From Moringa oleifera (lineage: Eukaryota > Streptophyta > Magnoliopsida > Brassicales > Moringaceae): a stretch of DNA of 64,000 nt. Each line of letters opens with the position of its first letter. Position 1 is the stretch's first letter. A program made the translations under genes and the position numbers. The stretch lies in contig JAJFZO010000229.1 of NCBI GenBank assembly GCA_021397835.1, forward strand, positions 6,764,501-6,828,500. Direction: 5' to 3'. A model generated the notes under the pieces. It saw only the letters and a list, made by a program, of their open reading frames with translations. It made no database searches and had not been told where the DNA came from. Below, piece by piece: positions 1-10,005 of this stretch.

Positions 1-870
1 GACATGCCTCGGCAGCCCCCAGCAGGCAGAGCATGGGCTGCTTGCCTAGTGTGCGATAGCAGGGGTGTGCCATCCAGGTCACGGGGGCCAATCGCGAGCC
101 CCCTCATCCCTGCCCCTCGACTTACTGCCCAGTGAGTGAGCCAGGGGAGCCATGTTGCAAGGACTCTGGGCACTAGAGGCATGCCTCGGCAGCCCCCAAC
201 AGGCACGGCATGGGTTGCTTGCCCAGCGTGCGAAAAGCGGTGGGCGTGCCAACCACGTCACGAGCGCTCATCGTGAGCTAGCCCCTTTGTCCCTGCCCCT
301 CGACTTTCTACCTAGCGAGCGAGCCAAGGAAGCCACATTGCATGGACCCTGGGTACTAGAGGCATGCCTCGGCAGCCCCCAACAGGCATGGCATGGGCTG
401 CTTGCCAAGCATTCGGAAGCGGTGGGTGCGTCAGCCACTCCACGGGCACCAATTGCGAGCTAGCTCCCTCGTCCCTGCCCCTCATCTTACTGCCCAGCGA
501 GCCTACCAGGGAAGCCACGTGGCACAGACCCTGGGCACAGGAGGCATGCCTCGGCAGCCCCCAACAGGCATGGCATGGTTTGCTCGCCTAGTGTGCGGCA
601 GCGATGGGCAGGCCAGCGAGGCCACGGGTGCCCTACGCGAGCCAGCCCCCTTATCCCTGCCCCTCGACATGGTGCCCAGTGAGCGAGCCCAGGGGAGCTG
701 CATCATATGGACCCTAGGCATGGGAGGCATGCCTCGGCAGCCGCCCCGCCTGGCACAGCATAGGCTGCTTCCCCAGCGTGCGGTAGCGGTGGGACACTAG
801 CCAGGCCACGAGCGCCCATTGTGAGCCAGCCTCCTCATCCCTACCTCTCGACATGGTGTTTAATGTGCGA
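1..870 (+). repeat. IGS subrepeat array of unit 1 (about 5 monomers)
   Basis: Tandem GC-rich monomers of 180-185 bp. The landmark GGCATGCCTCGGCAGCC, or a close variant, recurs near 4, 179, 359, 544 and 729. Each monomer also carries forms of GGGCTGCTTGCCCAGCGTG, GCGGCAGCGGTGGGCG and CCCTCGTCCCTGCCCCTCGA. The last monomer decays after about 850. The same monomer family fills 10,006-48,388 and 53,199-53,590, which identifies this stretch as the end of a ribosomal intergenic spacer upstream of 18S. Open frames here are by-products of a GC-rich, stop-poor repeat. Confidence 0.9.
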
Positions 871-1230
871 GGCAGAGGTGCCATAGCAGTCCCCAGTAGG
901 CATGGCGCCAGTCTTGCCAAGGGCGCCCCACAGGAGCTAGCCGCGAGCATGCTGTGAGGCTCGATACGTGCTATGTGCGTTGATTTCATGGGCAATCTGG
1001 GCTTGGTCGTGTCCCTTGGCTATGGTGGACCCTGAGGGCAGCCATGGTGTGGCTAGAGGTGCGCTGGACAGGGCAGCCAACATGCACCCTGGGCCAAGCA
1101 GAGGCACAACTGCTCTAACCTGTTGGCCGCAATGCCTAGTTACGAAATTGGTGTGAATTGACAGTCTTTTCATCACGGAATTGGTTCCAAAATGACTCAA
1201 ATAAATCGTGTAATTCATGAGGAGTCTGCC
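871..1230 (+). other. IGS unique spacer between subrepeats and AT-rich tract
   Basis: This is non-coding spacer. It begins as a degraded subrepeat and then becomes single-copy within the unit. A homologous stretch lies at about 53,590-53,940 before the third unit, which shows it is a regular part of this rDNA spacer. I see no gene in it. Confidence 0.75.
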
Positions 1231-1471
1231 CTTGAAGTTTGGGATTATTTTAACTCACGGGCTATTTTTGATGATTTTTTAAATTTTTGGCTGTAGAAAA
1301 ATCATTAAAAAAAATGTAATGCCCAAAAAATTCTAAAATCTTTTATGGTGGTAGATATGGTTATTCTCCATTTATGTACAAAATTTAAAGTAAATAATTT
1401 TTTAGACCCATTATGACAGCTCAAACATATTGATGTTTCTCTCCTACCAGGAGTGAAATTTCATTTAAGAC
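1231..1471 (+). promoter_or_regulatory. AT-rich tract upstream of candidate Pol I start
   Basis: A sharp switch from GC-rich spacer to A/T-rich sequence with runs of A and T. Its homologue is at about 53,955-54,190. Plant rDNA spacers commonly have an AT-rich region just upstream of the RNA polymerase I start, and this tract ends directly at the candidate start TTTAGGGGGG. The regulatory role is inferred from position. Confidence 0.5.
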
Positions 1472-1486
1472 TCTTTAGGGGGGAGG
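1472..1486 (+). promoter_or_regulatory. candidate RNA polymerase I initiation core (TTTAGGGGGG)
   Basis: TTTAGGGGGG (about 1,474-1,483) resembles the plant Pol I initiator TATATAAGGGGG/TATATAGGGGG in its right half but lacks the full TATATA. It follows the AT-rich tract, lies about 1.5 kb before 18S (a plausible ETS length), and is unchanged at 54,197-54,206 although the surrounding spacer has diverged. Assignment is by motif and position only. Confidence 0.4.
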
Positions 1487-2983
1487 TGGTCACCTAGCTT
1501 GCTAGGTGCCAACGGGCCATGGGTGCTCCCCCCTGCCCATCCCAAATGGGTAGGCTCTGGGCTTGTGGAATCCAGTGCACATGGCATGGGCAAGGCGGCT
1601 TGCTACCTTGCCCATTCAACTGGTGGGGCGTGGCTGTGGCGGCCACCACCGTCGGTAGGCAGGCGGCCAGCAACGTCGGCCGAAGAGTGTGGGATGCCCC
1701 ATCAATAGCCAACGGAGTGGGAAAAATGTAGGAAATGAAATTCGCTAAATTGTAGGCAATAAAATGAGAAAAATCGTGGGATAATGAGCAGGGATGTGGC
1801 TAGACAAGCTCGACAGTGTGGGCGACAAAGCTAACGATGATGCATGCTACGCGAGGGCCAAATCACTAGGGGGATTTCGAGCCTGCAGAGTGCTTCATTG
1901 TAGGCCCTCGAGGCGATGGACGTGGGGTTAGATCCCGATGCACTTGGCTAGGCGGCTTCATTGCGCAACACGATCGATGACACAATCGTGGGCCGTTAGC
2001 ATCAAGCGAGCCACATGGCCAGCCTGGGCACCGCGTGACACCCCTGTTGCCAAGGCCTCATCATTGGGAAAAAACATGGGAAATGAAATCCACTAAATCG
2101 TGGGATAATGAGCTGGGATGTGGCTAGACAAGCATGATGGTGTGGGCAATGAAGCTAACGATGATGCATGCTATGCGAGGGCCAAATCGCTGGGGGGATT
2201 TTGAGCAGGCGGAATGCTTCGTCATAGGCCCTCGAGGCAACAGACACAGCTTAGATCCCGACGCTCAGGGTTACTGAGGTAGACTCATTGCGCAACGTGA
2301 TTAATGACATGATCGTCGTTCGATAGCATCAAGTGAGCCACACGACCAACCTGGGCACCGTGTGACACCCCTGCTGCCAAGGCCTCATCGATGGTCCCTC
2401 GAAGAATCATCCCTCGCTATTAAAACAATTTTGTGCATAGCGGCTTGGGTGTGGCGGCACTCGATGACCTGCATGATTGATGGGCCTTTCGCTCGTCGGT
2501 TGCAGCTCGTTAGGGGCTATTGCTGCCCATTTGTACGTGTAGCGTGCGAGTGGTGATCTAGTCGTGTGCGTTGGCAGGCTCCATGCTCCCCCATGGAACT
2601 GTCGGCTAGCACGTCGCTTCAAGCTTGATCCTAAGCCATACGTCAGCTTTTCGTGGGTGACATCGGGACCCTATGTTACGTGCCTTCATAAACTAAATTC
2701 AATGATTCAAGTCTGTTGTTTTTGCACCATGTCCCTTGCGGGCATGGGTGGAAACCTAAGCCGGGCCTCGTGCTCCAAGTGTGGCTTGCTTTGGCACATG
2801 AGCACTCAATCGTCCCCTGGGTGTGAAAAGTGTTGCGACTGGAGTGGCCACGGCCTATGCTTGTCTAAGCGAAAGTATTTGTCCCATGTCCCATTGATTT
2901 TGAACGATGACCGCGATAGGTTTGGCCTCAATAGGCCTTGCAGAATGCTTCGGTCCTAGTTGGCGCAGTGTCTTAAAGGATGC
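1487..2983 (+). other. 5' external transcribed spacer (ETS), unit 1
   Basis: Runs from the candidate Pol I start to the 18S start. It includes a ~324 bp tandem duplication (1,776-2,388). A downstream part (about 2,610-2,983) is closely related to about 55,010-55,399 before the third 18S copy. No gene is supported; open frames here are not conserved between the two copies. Confidence 0.65.
1776..2388 (+). repeat. ~324 bp tandem duplication in the ETS
   Basis: Two diverged units: 1,776-2,099 and 2,100 to about 2,388. Both begin GTGGGATAATGAG and share GGGATGTGGCTAGACAAGC, GCTAACGATGATGCATGCTA and a CCCTCGAGGC block. Unit 3 has the same pair at 54,498 and 54,823 (325 bp apart), so the duplication predates the split of these rDNA copies. 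The second unit is shorter in both. Confidence 0.8.
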
Positions 2984-3329
2984 TATTTGGTTGATCCTGT
3001 CAGTAGTCATATGCTTGTCTCAAATATTAAGCCATGTATGTGTAAGTATGAACTAATTCAGACTGTGAAACTGCGAATGGCTCATTAAATCAGTTATAGT
3101 TTGTTTGATGGTACCTACTACTTGGATACCTATAGTAATTCTAGAGCTAACAAGTGTAATAAACCCCGACATCTGAAAGGGGTGTATTTATTAGATAAAA
3201 GGTCGACGCGGGCTTCACCTGTTGCTCTGTTGATTCATGATAACTTGACGGATCGCAAGGCCATCATGCCGGCGACGCATCATTCACATATTTCCCCTAT
3301 CAACTTTCGATGGTAGGATAGTTGCCTAG
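2984..3329 (+). rRNA. 18S rRNA pseudogene, 5' part (unit 1, before LTR insertion)
   Basis: Begins with a mutated form of the universal TACCTGGTTGATCCTGCCAG start (here TATTTGGTTGATCCTGTCAG), then the conserved AGTCATATGCTTGTCTCAAA and the GCGAATGGCTCATTAAATCA helix region. It covers about the first 346 nt of 18S and stops at the CCTAG/CCTAC target site, where an LTR is inserted. C-to-T and G-to-A changes are frequent (TACC to TATT, GCCAG to GTCAG). The gene is interrupted and cannot give a normal 18S without removal of the insert, so it is a pseudogene. Confidence 0.95.
3325..3329. repeat. left target-site duplication of solo LTR (CCTAG)
   Basis: CCTAG at 3,325-3,329 pairs with CCTAC at 4,351-4,355 on the other side of the LTR. 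Five-base duplications are usual for Ty3/gypsy integrases. The single mismatch is at the base next to the LTR; unit 3 keeps a perfect CCTAC pair at the same 18S position. Confidence 0.85.
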
Positions 3330-4055
3330 TGTCAGACCCCTTGAATCTGAGTAATCGGCATAGGCATGGTGAGTCTTGCTCCATGCCCGGACCTACAAGT
3401 GTGGAGGACCACGCTAGCAAGGCAAAAATGCATGAGTAAGATATGAAAACTAATGCGAGAGACTTGGTGAGAAATCGAGTTTCATACTTGCAGTGGTGAG
3501 TTTTGCCAGTGAGTTGGGAATGTTGTAGGGTGAGGGAGTGAAGCACACAAACAAACCCATAAGCCCACTTAAGGGGAAAGCAGCAGAGATGCCTCCAGCA
3601 AGCACTAGCACATGGTGCTGCAAATATGTCCAGTGACGAGAACACATGGCAGAATCCGAGAACCCAGCTTGGCATGGATGGAAAGTCTAGCAAGCGAAGA
3701 TATTCCACAAAGAAAGGATATGGCTATTGGCTAGAGGAGGATTAAGGCGATAGAAGGATAAGAAAGAGATGTCTATCCCAAAAGCCAAGGGAGATAAGGC
3801 TTAAAAAGAGTCCTGAACGGAAACTACCTCCTCAATCCTATCCAAACCGATTGAAAACGGATAAGAAGGCTTGGAGAAGACTCTAAAGGAGATGAGATCC
3901 TTGACTCAAGGAGAGTCTTTGTGGGAGAAGGATGTTATCCAAACTTTGATGATAAGCCTCAATGAGATAAAGATTCGTGATCACGATTGGGTGGCCTATC
4001 CGAAAAATGTGGGATAACTAAGAGGGAGTGTTTGAGTAAGACACTCCTCAACTAG

Positions 4056-4066
4056 TATAAAAAAGG
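4056..4066 (+). promoter_or_regulatory. TATA-like box of solo LTR
   Basis: TATAAAAAAGG follows CTCCTCAACTAG. The same box occurs at matching positions in the other LTRs (about 51,235, 56,472 and 61,888), as expected for the U3 promoter of an LTR retrotransposon. Activity is not shown. Confidence 0.6.
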
Positions 4067-4182
4067 GGCTTAGGTTCAGTTGTAAGCACATCGAGTAATA
4101 CAAACTCAAGTGTGTGGATAGCTAAAGGCTTTGGGTGCTCTTAGGGAGAGACCCTTCTTTTGTAAAGAGTTCCTTTATTATC

Positions 4183-4188
4183 AATAAA
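4183..4188 (+). promoter_or_regulatory. AATAAA polyadenylation signal in LTR
   Basis: AATAAA lies about 125 bp after the TATA-like box, in the context CAATAAAGGTTAAGAAAGAG, and is kept in the other LTR copies (for example 56,599-56,604). This is the expected place for an R-region poly(A) signal. Confidence 0.55.
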
Positions 4189-4350
4189 GGTTAAGAAAGA
4201 GTTTTCATAATATTGTCTTCTTACTTTGCTTTTGCACTGTTGGCTCTTATTCTTCTTTTGGCATGGGCTTAGAATGTTGGGCTGGTTAGGTAGACGCATC
4301 TAGCGCCATAACACTAGAGTTGCGTTGATCCCGCAATTGACGGTGTGACA

Positions 4351-4816
4351 CCTACTATAGGGATGACGGGTGACGGAGAATTAGGGTTCGATTCTGAAGA
4401 AGTAGGTGCGCAAATTACCGATTCCTGACACGGGGAGGTAGTGACAATAAATAACAACACGGGCTCTTCGAGTTTAGTAATTAGAATGAGTACAATCTAA
4501 ATCTTTTAACGATGATCCTTTGGAGGGCAAGTCTAGTCCCAGCAGTCGTGGTAATTCCAGCTCCAATAGCGTATATTTAAGTTGTTATACTTAAAAAGCT
4601 CGTAGTTGGACCTTGGGACGGGTCGGCAGATCCGCTTACGGTGTGCACTGGTTGGCTTGCTCCTACTGTCGGCGATGCGATCTTAGCCTTGATTGGCCGG
4701 TTCGTGCCTTCGGCGCTATTACTTTGAAGAAATTAGAGTCCTCAAAGCAAGCCTATGCTCTAAATACATTAGCATGGGATAGCATCATAAGATTTCGATC
4801 CTATTCTGTTGGCCTT

Positions 4817-4848
<32 letters not shown>

Positions 4849-5692
4849 TGGGGCATTCGTATTTCATAGTCAGAGGTGAAATTCTTGGATTTATGAAAGA
4901 CAAACAACTGCGAAAGGATTTGCCAAGGATGTTTTCATTAATTAAGAACAAAAGTTAGAGTCTCGAAGACGATCAGATACCATCCTAGTCTCAACCATAA
5001 ACAATGCCGACCAGGGATCAGCGGATGTTGCTTTTAGGACTCTATTGGTACGTTATGAGAAATCAAAGTCTTTAGGTTCCAGAGGGAGGATGGTCGCAAG
5101 GCTGAAACTTAGAGAAATTGACAGAAGAGCACCAGCAGGAGCAGAGCCTGCAGCTTAATTTGACTCAACACGGGGAAACTTACTAGGTCCAAATATAGTA
5201 AGGATTGATAGATTAAGAGCTCTTTCTTCATTCTATGGGTGGTGGTGCATGGCCGTTCTTAATTGGTGGAGCGATTTATCTGGTTAATTCCGTTAACGAA
5301 CAAGACCTTAGCCTACTAACTAGGTACGTGAAGGTGACCCTCCACGGCCAGCTTCTTAGTAGGACTATGGCCATTTAGGCCAAGAAAGTTTGAGGCAATA
5401 ACAGGTTTATGATGCCTTTAGATGTTCTAAGCCGCACGCGCACTACACTAATGTATTCAATGAGTTCATAGCCTTGGCGGACAGGCCCGAGTAATCTTTG
5501 AAATTTCATCATGATGGGGATAGATCATTGTAATTGTTGGTCTTCAACAAGGAATTCCTAGTAAGCGTGAGTCATTAACTTGCATTGACTACGTCCCTGC
5601 CCTTTGTATCCACCGCCTGTTGCTCCTACCGATTGAATGGTCCGATGAAGTGTTTAGATCGTGGTGACGTGGGCGGTTCACTGCTCACAACA

Positions 5693-5729
<37 letters not shown>

Positions 5730-5779
5730 AGAGAAGTCGTAACCAGGTTTCCGTAGGTGAACCTGCAGAAGGATCATTG
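4351..5779 (+). rRNA. 18S rRNA pseudogene, 3' part (unit 1, after LTR insertion)
   Basis: Resumes with CCTACTATAGGGATGACGGG and runs to GGTGAACCTGCAGAAGGATC and ATTG, the canonical 18S end. The conserved blocks GAATTAGGGTTCGATTC, GGTAATTCCAGCTCCAATAG, AGAGGTGAAATTCTTGGAT and GGTTTCCGTAGGTGAACCTG are all present. A deletion of about 37 bp lies near 4,407 (the stretch around GGCTACCACATCCAAGG, still present in unit 3). Adding that back and removing the insert gives about 1.81 kb, the normal plant 18S length. Many transitions are scattered through it, including one base in the highly conserved AGCCGCGG decoding-region block (AGTCGTGG). Confidence 0.95.
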
Positions 5780-6029
5780 TCGAAAACTCGCTCAGCGAAA
5801 TGACCCATGAACACATTGTAAACACACTGGCAGGGCAGAGGGCTCTCAAGCCCCTCGTCCCGCCTCACGTGGCAAGGGTGCATGGGCTTGCGCCCAAGCC
5901 CCTCATCACGTGCAATAACAAAACCCACAGTGCGGGATACACCAAGGAACTCGAATGAAAAAGCACGCCCCAATCGCCCCAATCTCAGTGCGCGGTCGAC
6001 AATCGCGTCATCCTTAAACGATGTCTAAA
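5780..6029 (+). other. ITS1, unit 1
   Basis: A 250 bp spacer between 18S and 5.8S. It contains a decayed angiosperm-type ITS1 core (ATACACCAAGGAACTCGAAT) and is alignable with 63,568-63,817. Compared with that copy, CpG sites have changed often to TpG or CpA. Antisense open frames here are not genes. Confidence 0.9.
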
Positions 6030-6065
6030 ATTACTTTTAACAATGGATATCTTGGCTCTTGCATT

Positions 6066-6114
<49 letters not shown>

Positions 6115-6187
6115 ATGAACCATCTAGTCTTTGAATGCAAGTTGCGCCCGAAGCCATCAGGCCGAGAGCACGTCTGCTTGGGTGTCA
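6030..6187 (+). rRNA. 5.8S rRNA pseudogene, unit 1
   Basis: The body matches plant 5.8S: GATGAAGAACGTAGCGAAAT, GCGATACTTGGTGTGAATTG, then a CATCTAGTCTTTGAATGCAA version of CATCGAGTCTTTGAACGCAA. The 5' end is heavily altered: the normal ACGACTCTCGGCAACGGAT reads ATTACTTTTAACAATGGAT, nearly all C-to-T or G-to-A. The 3' end reads CGTCTGCTTGGGTGTCA. Length is about 158 nt, so it is full length. The changes hit bases that pair with 26S, which makes a functional product unlikely. Confidence 0.93.
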
Positions 6188-6388
6188 AGCACCGTCGCTC
6201 CTAACCCCCCTGCATCCTTTCGGGGAGGGGAAGGACTATCCAGTGTGCCTTCGGCTCGTGGTTGGCCTAAAAAAGACCCTTGAGCTACGCCACGTCACGA
6301 CTTGGCAGTGGTAGAGAAAGCCTTTTTCTGCCTTATGCACGCATCGCTAGCCCGTGGCTCACGGACCAAATGATCGATCGATCAAGAT
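6188..6388 (+). other. ITS2, unit 1
   Basis: About 200 bp between 5.8S and 26S. It starts AGCACCGTCGCTCCTAACCC and ends in a GATCGATCGATC stretch before 26S. No gene is present. Only the first 25 bp of another ITS2 copy (63,976-64,000) fall in the window for comparison. Confidence 0.88.
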
Positions 6389-8628
6389 GCGACCCCGGGT
6401 CAGGCGGGACCACCCGATGAGTTTAAGCATATCAATAAACGGAGGAAAAGAAGCTAACAAGGATTCCCTTAATAACGGCAAGCGAACCAGGAAAAGTCCA
6501 GCTTGAAAATCGTGCGCCCTCGACGCTCGAATTATAATCTAGATATGCATCCTTAACGATGGACCGCGGCCTAAGTCCCCTAGAAAGGGGTGCTGAAAAG
6601 GGTGAAAGCCCTTGTCATACCACGAGGTGCTATCGACGAGTCAGGTTGTTCGGGGATGCAGCTCCAATAGGGCGGTAAATTTTGTCAAAGGCTAAATACG
6701 GGCGAGAGACCGATAGCGAACAAGTACAGCGAAGGAAAGATGAAAAAGAATTTGAAAGGAGAGTCAAAGGGTGCTTGAAATTGTCGGGAGGGAAGCGAAT
6801 GGGGGCTGGCAATGCACCTCGGTCGGATGTGGAATGACCATGAGCCAATCTGTCAGTAGACTCGGGGTGCAGACCGACGTGGATGGCGATGACGGCCCAA
6901 GCTCAAGCCTTTGATACGCTCGTAGAGACATCATCGTCGAGATCATGGCTGGCAGCATGCTCCATCACGATGGTGCTTCGGCACCTGCGTGCTTCCGACG
7001 TCGGCCAGCGAGCTCACCATTCGACCTGTCTTAAAACACAAACCAAGGAGTCTGACATGCATGCGAGTCAACGGGTGAGTAAACTCGCAAGGTGCAAGGA
7101 AGTTGATTGATGGGATCCCTCGTAGGTGCACAGTCGACCGACCTCGATCTTTCAAGAAGGGTTCGAGTGCGAGCATGCCTATCGGGACCCGAAAGATGGT
7201 GAACTATGTCTGAATGGGGCAAAGCCAGAGGAGACTCTAGTGGAGACCCGCAGCGATATTGACGTGCAAATCATTCGTCTGACTTGGATATAGGGGCGAA
7301 AGACTAATCAAACTGTCTAGTAACTGGTTCCCTCCGAAGTTTCCCTCAAGATAGTTGGAGCTCATATGCGAGTTTTATAGGGTAAAGCTAATAATTAAAG
7401 GCATCAGGGGCACAATGCCCTCGACCTATTCTTAAACTTTAAATAGGTAGTACGGGGCGATGCCTCATTGAGTCGTCCACGGAATCGAGAGCTCCAAGTG
7501 GGCCATTTTTGGTAAGCAGAACTGGCGATGCGAGATGAACCAAAAAGCTGACTTATGGTGCCCAACTGTGCGCTAACCAAGAACCCACAAAAGGTGTTGG
7601 TCGATTAAGACAGCAGGATGGTGGTCATGGAAGTGGAAATCCACTAAGGAGTGCGTAACATCGCACTTGCTAAATCAACTAGCCCCAAAAATGTACGGCG
7701 CCGAAACGCACGGCCTATACCCAGCCATTGGGGCAAAGGCCAAGCCCCAATGAGTAGGACGCCGTAGTGGTCGTCGAAAAACTCGAGACATAAGTCAGGC
7801 AGAGCGACCATCGGTACAGATCTTAGTGGTAGTAGCAAATATTCAAATGAGAACTTTGAAGGCCAAAGAGGGAAAAGGTTCAATGTGAACGGCACTTGCA
7901 CATGGGTTAGTCGATCCTAAGAGATGGCGGAAGCCCGTCGGATAGCGCCTCAGCGCGAGGCTCGAAAGAGGATCTGGTTAAAATTTTTGAATCGGGACGT
8001 GGCAGCTGACAATAACATTTGGGAGTTCGAAGACATCAATGAGGACCCCTAAAAGAGTTATCTTTTCTGTTTAACAGCCTGCCCACCCTGAAAATGGCTC
8101 ATCGAAGTTAGGGTCTAATGGTTGGAAGAGCATTGCATGTTGCGTGGTGTTTGGTACGCCCCCGACGGCCCTTAAAAATCTGGAGGACCGAGTGCCTCCC
8201 ACACCCGATCATACTTATAACTGCATCAGGTCTCCAAGGTGAACAGCCTCTGGTCGATGAAACAATGTAGGCAAAGGAAGTCGACAAAATGGATCCGTAA
8301 CCTCGGGAAAAAGATTGGTTCTGAGGGCTGGCCACGGGGGTCCCAGTCTTGAACCCGTCGACTTTCGGTGGACTGCTCAAGCTGCTCCCGCAACCAGAGC
8401 GGGTCATCGCGTGCCGATTAGGGGACGGACTAGGAACGGTTCCTACGGGGGGCTTCCCCGGGCATCGAACAACCAACTCAGAATTGGTATGGACAAGGGG
8501 AATCCGACTGTTTAATTAAAACAAAGCATTGCGATGGTCCCTGCGGATGCTTATGCAATGTAATTTTTGCTTAGTGCTCTGAATGTCAAAGTGAAGAAAT
8601 CCAACCAAGCATGGGTAAACGGCGGGAA

Positions 8629-8662
<34 letters not shown>

Positions 8663-8663
8663 A

Positions 8664-8706
<43 letters not shown>

Positions 8707-9775
8707 ACTGTCCCTGTCTACTATCTAGCGAAAACACAGCCAAGAGAATTTAGCTTGGTAGAATTAGCGGGGAAAAAAGATCCTGTTGAGCTTGACTCTA
8801 GTCCGACTTTGTGAAATGACTTGAGAGGTGTAGGATAAGTGGGAGTCGGAAATGGTAAAAGTGAAATATCACTACTTTTAACGTTATTTTACTTATTCCA
8901 AGAACCGAAGGCAGGGCACCGCCCCTCTTTTTTAACCTAAGGTTGGCTTCGACCGTTCGATCCGGAAGGAAGACATTGTCAGGTGGGGAGTTTGGCTGGG
9001 GTGGCACATCTGTTAAAAGATAATGCAGGTGTCCTAAGATGAGCTCAACGAGAATAGAAATCTCTTGTGGAACAAAAGGGTAAAAGCTTGTTTGATTTTG
9101 ATTTTCAGTACGAATACGAACCGTGAAAGCATGGCCTATCGATTCTTCAAACCTTGGAAATTTGAAGCTAGAGGTGTTAGAAAAGTTACCACAACGATAA
9201 TTGGCTTGTGGCAGCCAAGCGTTCCTAGCCACGTTGCTTTTTGATCCTTCGATGCCGACTCTTCCTATCATTGTGAAGCACAATTCACCAAGTGTTGGAC
9301 TGTTCACCCACCAATAGGGAATGTGAGCTGGGTTTAGACTGTCATGAGACAGTTTAGTTTTACCTTATTGATGCCCGCGTCGCGACAGTAATTCAACCTA
9401 GTATGAGAGGAACCTTTGATTCGCACAATTGGTCATCGCGCTTGATTGAAAAACCAGTGGCGTGAAGCTACCGTGTGCTGGACTATGATTAAACGCCTCT
9501 AAGTCAGAATCCGAGCTAGAAGAGATGCATGCGCCCATCGTTCGATTACCGACCTGTAGTAGGGGCCTCCCGGCCACAAAAGGCACGTGTTGTTGGCCAA
9601 GCCTGCACGGCAGAGGAGCCTCATGGGCTGCCTTGAAATGTGATTCCCACAGAGTGACGGGTAAAATCATATGTAGATGACTTAAATATGCGATGGGGTA
9701 TTGATAGTGGCAGAGTGGCCTTGCTGCCATGATCCACTGAGATTCAGCCCTTTGTCGCTTTGATTCATCCCTCCC
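6389..9775 (+). rRNA. 26S (large subunit) rRNA pseudogene, full length, unit 1
   Basis: Starts GCGACCCCGGGTCAGGCGGG and GAGTTTAAGCATATCAATAA, and ends near CACTGAGATTCAGCCCTTTG. Its ~3.39 kb matches a full plant 26S with no large indel seen by eye. CTCTCTTAAGGTAGCC (8,638-8,653), a universally conserved core, is intact, with no insertion at the nearby R2-type site. Decay is clear elsewhere: the sarcin-ricin loop AGTACGAGAGGAA reads AGTATGAGAGGAA at 9,400, and CCGTTGATTCG reads CCTTTGATTCG. No LTR interrupts it. Long antisense frames (for example 8,798-9,307) are fortuitous. I call it a pseudogene because of the mutation load and its linkage to the broken 18S. Confidence 0.94.
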
Positions 9776-10005
9776 TCTCCCTCCCGAACCCCCATAACAA
9801 TTGTCCCTCTCTTTTCGGCAATCGATGCCCCAAGGTCTGAAATATCCCTCAAGATAATGACCTGAAAAAAAAAAAAAATTCCTTTAGGCTTGTTGAGAAT
9901 GAGAAACACAAGGGAAAAACACTTGGAAACACATCAAAAAGCATTGGGGAACCAAGTGTTACTCCAATAAAAAAAATATATATCTAAAAGAAACTTGGCC
10001 CTCGA
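9776..10005 (+). other. 26S 3' flank / start of IGS (3' ETS and likely termination region)
   Basis: A single-copy stretch with a poly-A run (about 9,865-9,879), AGGGAAAAACACTTGGAAAC, and an A/T tract AAAAAAATATATATCTAA. It is clearly conserved with 52,956-53,198 after the second 26S end, so it is a standard part of the unit. Pol I termination would be expected here, but I recognise no proven terminator motif. Confidence 0.6.

Larger units (their letters stand above)
3330..4350 (+). mobile_element. solo LTR of a Ty3/gypsy chromovirus in 18S
   Basis: A 1,021 bp segment beginning TGTCAGACCCCTTGAATCTG and ending GACGGTGTGACA (TG...CA termini). It is homologous over its whole length to the 1,022 bp LTRs of the complete element at 55,746-62,183. 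No internal sequence is present, so this is what LTR-LTR recombination leaves behind. It keeps a TATA-like box and a polyadenylation signal. It lies in the same orientation as 18S. Open frames on its minus strand (about 3,280-3,708) are chance frames. Confidence 0.93.

Noticed and set aside
152..800. Overlapping 60-135 codon frames in the first subrepeats as small genes
   Set aside because: They follow the 180 bp repeat period, occur on both strands, and carry no start context or domain evidence.
3280..3708. Antisense 142-codon open frame across the 18S/LTR junction
   Set aside because: It spans the insertion boundary and is disrupted in the other LTR copies, so it cannot be an ancestral gene.
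8638..8660. R1/R2-type LINE insertion or homing intron in 26S
   Set aside because: The CTCTCTTAAGGTAGCC target region is uninterrupted and flanking 26S continues normally.
8798..9307. Antisense 169-codon open frame in 26S
   Set aside because: It lies opposite highly conserved rRNA sequence (including the GGTGTAGGATAAGTGGGAG region) and has no protein family features.
2984..9775. A functional, transcribed rDNA unit
   Set aside because: 18S is interrupted by an LTR and has a 37 bp deletion, 5.8S has lost conserved bases at its 5' end, and the 26S sarcin-ricin loop is mutated.
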